From Isoetes taiwanensis (Eukaryota > Streptophyta > Lycopodiopsida > Isoetales > Isoetaceae), in contig JAJEKV010000297.1 in NCBI GenBank assembly GCA_021234155.1, positions 248,001 to 312,000 of the forward strand: a stretch of DNA of 64,000 nt, in the 5' to 3' direction. A model generated the notes under the pieces. The model did no database searches. It was given only the letters and a program-made list of their open reading frames with translations, and was not told where the DNA came from. The stretch's first letter is position 1. Each line of letters begins with the position of its first letter. Positions 56,691 to 64,000 of this stretch are shown one piece after another. The translations under genes and the position numbers were made by a program.

Positions 56691-57873
56691 CTAATTTGTC
56701 TGTTTCGATGCAGCCAACTTAGCAATTTCCAGAAGAGTATCTTTGGTCATTTGACAAATGCTTTCTGTCATTGTAGCCATTGATTGGGCAATTTTCAAAG
56801 TATTGGCAGACCCCATAGACTCCAATTCCCTGATCAGTTCATGTTTTTTAACAGATTCCTCTTTCATGAAATCTAATTTCCTTTTTTCGTTTTCACCAAA
56901 GCTGCTAGCCATGTTTGATATCACTGCTGCAATTTCTTCATCAATATGAACCCGAGATCTCTTTTTAGTTGTTGGCTTACCACTAACCCCTGGCTGATTA
57001 CATGCAGCAGACCGAGGACTTGTGTCAAAAGGATTGAAAGCACTCGGAGTATCTTTGCTAGATTTTTTTTTCATGTGCACTTGAATTGTCTTTGCTACCA
57101 TTTGCTTCATTTGCAATAGGGGACACAGGGTTATCATCTGCAACGTTTACAAAATCTTCTTCCACAAATGAAGCATTTGTTCCAATTGTCTCATAGAATG
57201 CATCAGACATGTAGGTATTTGGAAACATATCAGCATCCTCGAATGCCTCGGCCCCAAATTCCCCATCATCCCCTGCACCTGGAATGTCTCTCTCATTAGT
57301 AACTCCATGTTTCAGATCTTCCATAGCTTCAAACCAAGGCCAGGTAGATGGTTCTGAGCCAGTTCTCTCAGATGTCTCTTTTTCATCTCTGAATTTGATC
57401 TGCAATTTATCCCACTTGTTCCTTAACTGTCTCAAATCTTCAAGCCCATGAACTGTGGGTTGTAATTTCACCATAATCTCTCGCCATTGGCTTGAAGAAA
57501 GATTAATACTACCATTATTGTGAACCTTGTACTCCTTCATCAAAGCAAGCATGGTGGAGATTGCATTGTCCGACCAATCAACCAGAGTTTTCCTTTTCTT
57601 GGCCGGGTTAATAGTATCGTGCACAACTAAGGCTAATTCATTGGGGAGGGGTTCAGATTGAACCTCACGCAATCCATCTTCCTGCTGATCCCTCTTCTTT
57701 CCCCTTGCAATGCAATTGGAAACCCGTGCAGGTTCAGAATTTATCTCAATGGCCACAGATTGGGAAACTGATCCAATCATCCTTTTAGTTCTTCTAGGAG
57801 CCAACTTCTCACTCTTCGGGGGAATGAAAGGCTTCTTAGCAGTCGGCATGGAGGATGTAGTTGCCTTTGTCAT
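56691..57873 (-). pseudogene. Harbinger Myb/SANT-like DNA-binding protein (one frameshift)
   Basis: ATG at 57873 opens a protein with a basic N-terminus (KKPFIPPKSEKLAPRRTKRM). A Myb/SANT-like trihelix domain follows at residues of about 95-190: TLVDWSDNAISTMLALMKEY, QWREIMVKLQ, LRQLRNKWDKLQIKFRDEKE and WPWFEAMEDL. An acidic stretch comes next. At a run of nine A residues (57070-57062) the frame shifts. Removing one A continues the protein as SSKDTPSAFNPFDTSPRS with a C-terminal coiled coil (ENEKRKLDFMKEESVKKHEL) to the stop at 56691. Harbinger elements need such a partner for nuclear import or binding of the transposase. One homopolymer change is the only lesion, so the gene may be recently dead or a sequencing error. 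Confidence 0.78.
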
Positions 57874-58277
57874 GTTCTTGAGACAATTTGTGTCTGATAT
57901 TTCAAGCTATTAGATGCTAACAAAATGCTTATCACCAAAGCAATGAACGAATTGAAGTAAAGTAATTCAAGAAATGCTTACCGGATTGATAAGTGGCTTT
58001 AATGCTGCGCTAGGAGGGAAGGAATTAGGATCTCTCGATTCTTGGAGCCCGCCCACCTAGAGCGAGGCGGAATTAAGGTCGAATTTCCGGCCTCCAAAAG
58101 CGAGCCCTATAATTTTTTTGGTTGAAGCACTTGACCCATTGATTAATAGAAATGCCCTACTTGTTGGGTTAGGCTTAATTTCCCTCTAATTGCGAGTGGA
58201 CTCTCGCATTCCTCTCATTATCTCTCCTCTCATTTTATCTCTCGCATTATCTCTCATGGTCTCTCGGTTCACATGTG

Positions 58278-58522
<245 letters not shown>

Positions 58523-59076
58523 GACATTTAGAGGATGGATTCTGTAAAGGCACCAAAAACCTATGTTTGCTACTTTTTTGTAGACTTTCTCGTTTGACAT
58601 GGTACAGCGGAACTATCTGTGGCATAGATTAGAGGCACTTGGGGTACCCTCTATTTTGCGCATGGCCATAAAGACTCTCTATGAGAAGGTATTGGTTCAA
58701 CTTTCATTTCCACTATCTCAGGAATGCCCTGATCTAGTGACAAGTAACATTGGGGTTAAACAAGGCTGCCCTCTTTCTCCCACATTATTCGGTCTATTTA
58801 TAGATGAATTGGAGGACTGGATGGCTCAATTTGGCGGAGATGGTGTTGCATTAGAAGGGTATGTTATTAAGCTGCTATTATATGCTGATGATATCGTATT
58901 GATGTCACGAAGTGTGCAAGGGATGCAACAACATTTAGATGCTTTGGCTTCCTTTTGTGATACCAAAGGCATGAAAGTGAATATGGCTAAGACGAAAGTG
59001 ATAGTGTTTGGTGCCAATAAGGTGGATAAATTTGCCTTCTTCTATAAGGGAGATAAGCTAGACATTGTGGATAGTT

Positions 59077-60013
59077 GGGTAAAAGTATGCTGGTGGGTAT
59101 CAAAAGCATGCGTCCGGACGCATGCTTTTAGCACCCCTGCTACCTGCTTTTTTTTGGGTGCTCGTGGGTGCTGGTGGGTTCGTTTTTTTACACTCTTCAT
59201 TTGTTAAGAGGATTCTTCAGCCAAGAATCATGCCACATTGCTCGAATTTTCCATCCGATTAGCATCGATTTCATTAGATTGGGTCGACTAGTGCTTGAGA
59301 AATGATCCAAACTCCAAATTGGCATGTGAATCTCCAATTAGTTGCTCAATCCATCATATCTTTTCATAAAACTTATCCACCAAGGTAGGATTGTCATTTC
59401 GACCATATTCAGCCTAAAAGCCCCATCTAATTTTGCTTAAATTGGGCTGACTTAAGAGATTTCTCACTGTTTTACAAAAAACCTGTTGCAAGAATGATTT
59501 TTCTTTAATTTTTCACTCAATATCCCAAATTAGGTTCTGAAATTTTGCAAGTAGGATATGGGTGCATGGCCGATTATGAAAATCTGAAAAGCCCAACTGA
59601 TTTAGCTTAATTTGGGCTGAATTAAAAATTCTTCCTTTGTACCAAAGCATTTTGCGAAATGGTTTTTCTATAATTTATCACACAATATCCCAAATTAGGT
59701 TCTGAAATTTTGCACGTAGGATATGGGTGCATGGCTGATTATGAAAATCTGAAAAGCCCGTCGATTTAGCTTAATTTGGGCTGAATTAAGAAATTTTTGT
59801 TCTCTTTTTACCAAAATTGCCGAGAAATGGGTTTTCTCTAATTGCTCACTCAATATCCCAAATTAGGCCCTGAAATTTTTCATGTATGATCGAATTGCAT
59901 GGCCGATTATGAAAAACAAGTCTTTGGAAAGTCTTTGGAAAGTCTTTGAAAGTCTTTGGGTGCCGGAGTCTTTGCATCGCGTTTATTTGATACCCACCAG
60001 CATACTTTTGCCC
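59077..60013. mobile_element. 937-bp non-autonomous DNA transposon (TSD AGTT)
   Basis: 28-bp ends, GGGTAAAAGTATGCTGGTGG... and its inverted copy with one mismatch, enclose 937 bp. The flanks duplicate AGTT (59073-59076 and 60014-60017). Removing the insert restores the LINE reading GAT AGT TAT AAA TAT (DSYKY). The first bases match the ends of the 9.85-kb element at 31376-41227. The interior has no ORF. It holds a 28-bp perfect palindrome (59102-59129), a tandem array of about 167-bp units and four GTCTTTGGAAA units (59929-59976). Confidence 0.88.
59411..59928. repeat. Tandem array, about 167-bp units, inside the non-autonomous transposon
   Basis: CAATATCCCAAATTAGG starts units at 59518, 59683 and 59851. 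Each is preceded by a GCTTAAWTTGGGCTGA block, giving about three and a half units. Confidence 0.85.
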
Positions 60014-61451
60014 AGTTATAAATATCTAGGTCTAATAGTGGACAAAAGCCCCTGCTGGAATCAAGCAGTAGAGCAAAAGGTAAATGGAGGATTGAAAGCT
60101 TTATATGCCATGCAGCGTAAATGCCATCAGGCAGAAGTATGGGATTTCAGCCTAAGGAAGATGCTTTTCATTTCCTTGGTACAAACAGTAGTATTGTACG
60201 GTTGTGAAGTTTGGGGTCCAGGATTATCCGTGGAAAGCTGGAAAAAAATCGAGAAGGTACAAAAGAAATTCTTTCATGCAGAATTGGGCACTAAAATACA
60301 AACACCTTATGATATGATGCTCGTGGAGTGTGGAATGTTACCCTTGGAACTTGAAGCCCTAATTAGACTCTTAGTATATTTGCAAAAGCTACAGACACAT
60401 GCAGAACACGCTTGCTTGCCTCACTTGGCTCTTGATAGTAGTCAAGGGAAAGGGTGGTATGCTGACATTGTGCTTTGGCTCAGAAAATGGGGGATGAACA
60501 TTGCGGACTTAGAGTCCAACAAGGATAATATCAAAGGTTGGGTTAGATGGCATGCTATCCACAAAATGTGGAGTGTAAAGGAAGTAAAAAAGAACACACA
60601 GATCATCCGTTATGAACCACGGGTTACGGTGAAGCCGAAGTATTTAAAAAGCCGGGTTATCCGTAAAGCTTAGACATATGATAAGTAGGATGAGGCTCAG
60701 CTCACATCACTTGGGGGTAGAGATTGGACGTTGGGCAAGAATACCACATACACCTTTGTAATCAAAAGTATGTGGATCATCTGAAGTGGAGGATGAGATA
60801 CATGTAATTTTTGAGGTGCGAGCATATCGATACATATGCCGCGAAGTTTGGTATACATGTAACGGACTTAGTGAGCTTCTTTTGATCTATCTCCATTACA
60901 ATTGGCCGGTTTTCTAGTAGAAGTTATGCGGACAAGAGGCGGCAATATTCAAAACATAAAATCTTTGGTAGGAGCTAGTGAGTTTGAGTATGAGGAGGGA
61001 GAGCACTAATATGTTCTTACCAGAACACATATTAGATGATATTATATATGATGTTGATTATGCAAAATGAACGTCTTCTAGGCACGATGGTCTCACGGCG
61101 TAAAAATAAAGATTTCATTTCATTTCTCTCTCGTCGGCCACATGGTCGTAAAAATCCATCTCTCGTCACATACCGGTTCCTCCCCAAAATGTGCGTATTT
61201 TTTGGGAGGAGAGGAGAGACGATTGTCTCGAGGCTTAACAGCCCCCTTATTGGCGTAATTTGAGTCGTTTTGTCGGATTTTCGATCGTGCATCCATTCCG
61301 CCCGACGAGAGAAAATGTGGGATAATTCGATCGAACGTTCAATTCGGCCAAATTGTGGGATATTCAAGCCTGTTTTTCTTGGTTCTGCGGGCTATGTGGG
61401 ATAATTCATTTCTAGTTTTGCCTCCCATTTTTTCGATTCCGCCACTAAACC

Positions 61452-62780
61452 ATGGATCCGGGTCATTCTTGGTATGATTGCCATGCTTTTTCGGGCTTTG
61501 ACACTCGGATTTGCATTACGTGAGATATCGCTTTGCAGACTATTGGAACTCAACGAGCTCAAGACCCAATGACCCCGATTCGATGATGAGGTTTTAGAAG
61601 GATAACAATGGTATGTTTTTTTGCGATCCGCAGCTTTAATGGTTATGGTTCCAGCGAGGGGTTAGAAGACCACCAAGAAGATTTTGATTGCTCCAAGGCA
61701 AAGAACACAATGGGATAATATCGATAACCACGCATGGAATTGTATAGCTTCTTTTTGAAGATGATATGTGGCACCAATTTTACGTGATGAAGAGAGCCAC
61801 ATTTGAGAGATTGGTAGGTTTAATTGTGCCTTATCTTGTCGCCCGGTAATAAAGTAAGGCCCCCGTTGATCCAAGGAAAGCCTGTTGCTATGGTTCTGTA
61901 TTTTCTTGCACACGGGGATATGCCCTTACATGTCGGACAGAGATTTTATGTTGGGAAAGCAACAGTGCAGAAATATACCAAGAAAGTCACGCTTGTATTG
62001 GCTTCGAAGACAATGCTGTACAAACGTTTTGTTGCAATGCCTACAGGTGCAAGATTAATTGGGTGCATTAAGGAATTCCATGATGCAACTGGGTTGCCCA
62101 ATATATATGGTGCAGTTGATGGTTCCCATATTTTTTTATGGAGGAAACCCAAAAAAAGGACAATGGGGAAGACTATTACAGCAGACATAAGAGGCACTCA
62201 TGTCTCATATAAGGAATTGTGACACATAGCGATTTGTTTATAAATGTTTGTGTAACAAGAACGAGTTCATCCATGATTCCAACCAGTTCAAGAAGAGTTC
62301 CATCTATAACAAAATTGCCTCCAAAACAAATTTTGCAAGAACGGTGGTGACTCTTAGTGGCGTAAAATTGAAGAAGGGGCACCCTACCCACCAAGATGTT
62401 CGTGTAACTATTCCACCTCTTCTATTAGGTGATTCACCTATTCTAGCGAGGCCCTTTCTCCTTCAAAGTTTTTCCTCAAAATCGTGGTGCTTATGGTAAG
62501 TTCAACAAAAGGATTTGTAGGGGCAGAGTGTGTGTAGAGAATGGATTTGGCATTGTGAAGGAAAAATTTAATGCTCAAACACTTGTCGTGCATGTCGCCA
62601 AAGCTTCCAAGATCATACACGCATGTTGTATTCTTTGGAACTTTTGTATAATGGAAGACAAGGGCTGGGACATGCCGCCAATTGAAGATGATCCTCCACC
62701 AATATACTACTATGAAACGTAATTGAGGTCCTTAAAAAAACAAGGTGATCAAATGAGGCACGTGTTATTTGAAAATCTGG
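61452..62780 (+). pseudogene. PIF/Harbinger DDE transposase (Harb2)
   Basis: MDPGHSWYDCHAFS-type start at 61452 (the ATGGATCCGG is shared with Harb1). After frameshifts it gives FERLVGLIVPYL and MVLYFLAHGDMPLHVGQRFY. The longest open part ends with GLPNIYGAVDGSHIFLWRKP (first Asp, about 62110). LLLGDSPILARPFLL (second Asp) and NGFGIVKEKF (Glu, 62550) follow in other frames. The C-terminus CCILWNFCIMEDKGWDMPPI matches CVLWNFYIMEDLDLEMLPL in Harb1. Four or more frameshifts leave it inactive. Confidence 0.8.
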
Positions 62781-63342
62781 ATGGACATGTGATCCTTTGA
62801 ATGTTCTTTTGTAGACAATAAATATTACATTCAAAATTCAATTCTTCTCCATTTCGCTATCTTTAATTATTTGTCATGCATTTCTTACATTATGATGAAT
62901 AAGTGATTGAGTTTAGACCTTCAAAACATTTCATTTGGAAATATTGAACAGCCTGTTACAGAATTTGTGAGTCCAGTGACTTCACAATTAAAGAACATAG
63001 AAGACTAAGAAAAATCATTAGTACACAAACAAGTTTGATAAGAGAAGTTTGTATTCATAAAAAAAAAGATTACATAGGCATATAATGCCCTGTTCAAAAT
63101 ACTTCAGCATTTGAGCTGCCCGAAACATTCTGAGTGAGTCAAATGACTTCACTATACAAAACAAGAAGTCTGCACACCTTCCAATGATAACAGGAAATCT
63201 GCATGAATACATTGAGGCATTTTTTTTCATCTGTCAGTTTCCGAGCAATCATATGAGAAAAAAATGGCAGCCATGCCATTTCACAGAAACAAAGGCATTT
63301 TATAAAAAGAAAATGCATAACAAAAAAAGAAGTGAGGCAAAG

Positions 63343-63948
63343 TCAGACTCGCATAGAAAGGGGACACAGATCACATGGAAAGGTTGCACTACGAATTTCA
63401 TGGAGGCACCACATTTCCTGTAGCTTAACATAGACACACTCCATATGCCCTGTCCGGTTGTTTGCAGAATTTGCTGCCCATTCCAAAATCTCGTCATCCA
63501 CACTAACGCCCATTTCAATAAAAACTGTAATGGTCTCCTTAGAAAAACTGCAATGGATAACCTTGTGAGATATAACTTCAACTTCAGGGTTTGCGGGCTG
63601 GACTGTGGGGGAGGAGAACTGGCTTTCGTTTTGCTCCACTTCGTCCGAAGAGTCTTCATGATTCTCCTGAAAAACATGATTCTCCTGAAAAATATTTTCT
63701 AAACTGACAGGCTAATCACTGAACTGCCGAGAATCCCCACTGCTGTCGGGAAGAACTTCCTCACTGGAAGTAGGCCAGGTATCATGGTCAGAGTAATAGG
63801 GTAACTCAGTGATAGAGGAAGAAGTAGTTGGTAGAGTTTGATAGGATGAGGAGCTCGAAGAGGAGCTCGAAGAAGAGCTCGGGCTTGGAGAGTGTTGGCG
63901 CTTTCTGTTCAGGACTCTCTCCATATTGTCGAAGCGGCTTGCATGCAA
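63343..63948 (-). pseudogene. Conserved third protein of the Harbinger elements, second copy
   Basis: From an ATG at 63948 the frame runs MHASRFDNMERVLNRKRQHS and through a run of 16 serines. It continues to a TAG at 63714-63712, and then in the same frame through FQENHVFQENHEDSSDEVEQ to a stop at 63343. Two FQENH units form a small internal duplication. The C-terminal domain aligns with the Harb1 protein (56025-56375) over about 70 residues, including HK..H.S.S, E(I/L)..WA, H.E.V.VK, WCL.E and C..C. Only one in-frame stop separates it from an intact gene of about 200 codons. Confidence 0.6.
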
Positions 63949-64000
63949 GAATTGGAGGAAGCTTAAGTAGCCTTTACGAATTTGGATGACTGTGACTAGA

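Larger units (their letters stand above)
58527..61070 (+). pseudogene. LINE-A ORF2 remnant (reverse transcriptase, CCHC region)
   Basis: After a frameshift at FFVDF the RT reads FDMVQRNYLWHRLEALGVPS, KQGCPLSPTLFGLFIDELED and LLLYADDIVLMSRSVQG, then VNMAKTKVIVFG. The frame is cut at DIVDS by the DNA transposon and resumes at 60014 with YKYLGLIVDKSPCWNQAVEQ. It continues VVLYGCEVWGPGLSVESW, KVQKKFFHAELGTK and an open stretch to 60673. Beyond this the C-terminus (RLSSHHLGVEIGRWARIPH, VEDEIHVIFE, LPEHILDDIIYDVD) is frameshifted. It is better preserved over the RT than copy 2. Confidence 0.85.
61131..64000. mobile_element. PIF/Harbinger element 2 (Harb2), right end outside the window
   Basis: The left end GGCCACATGGTCG at 61137 follows LINE-A copy 3 and a short CT run, as in Harb1. 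The transposase remnant and the third small gene keep the order and orientation of Harb1. The Myb-like gene would lie beyond 64000. Divergence from Harb1 is considerable outside the coding parts. Confidence 0.65.

Overview
This is eukaryotic, almost certainly land-plant, nuclear DNA. The evidence is plant PPR gene fragments, a plant sterol C24-methyltransferase 2 (SMT2) pseudogene, a trehalose-6-phosphate phosphatase (TPP) fragment with a retained intron, plant-type PIF/Harbinger and L1-like elements, and AT-rich intergenic DNA. The style of the PPR fragments and LINEs suggests a seed-free plant such as a fern, but that is an impression only. I see no clearly intact host gene, so the window reads as a transposon graveyard.

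Layout. 1-10 kb: decayed unknown ORFs (2.4-4.1 kb and 7.6-8.8 kb, minus strand), a TPP fragment, an hAT-type MITE with a perfect 8-bp target duplication (5433-5946), and tandem/inverted arrays built on a palindromic AAATTGGGCG core. 10-17 kb: a PPR pseudogene split by a minus-strand LINE (family 'B'), then a second LINE-B copy carrying another LINE-B fragment in its 5' UTR. 18.5-19.6 kb: a polypurine tract. 22.8-26.1 kb: an internally deleted LINE-B, a Tourist-type MITE, and a LINE-B 3' end whose tail has become a (TAGAA)29 array. 26.3-27.7 kb: a pseudogene of a transposase-like family I cannot name. 30.1-31.1 kb: SMT2 pseudogene.

The most notable object is 31376-41227. It is a 9.85-kb DNA transposon with inverted ends starting GGGTAAAAGCACG and a 4-bp AGAA duplication. 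It holds a second copy of the unnamed transposase (plus strand), an FCP1/NIF-like phosphatase pseudogene and an unknown spliced gene (minus strand), and two oppositely oriented (CCA)/(GGT) arrays. A 937-bp non-autonomous relative with the same ends and a 4-bp duplication (AGTT) sits inside a LINE at 59077-60013.

42-47 kb holds a PPR pseudogene and foldback repeats. 47.9-64 kb is a mosaic in which three copies of LINE family 'A' and two PIF/Harbinger elements all abut (CT)n microsatellites. The largest LINE-A copy has ORF1 and ORF2 in the same frame, separated by one UAG, and is interrupted by a solo LTR with a perfect 5-bp duplication. Both Harbinger elements carry, besides the transposase, a conserved third small gene (Ser-rich N-terminus, WCLxE and CxxC motifs); one also has a Myb/SANT-like partner gene.

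All protein identifications rest on reading motifs, and no database search was run. 'LINE-A', 'LINE-B' and 'Harb' are working names.
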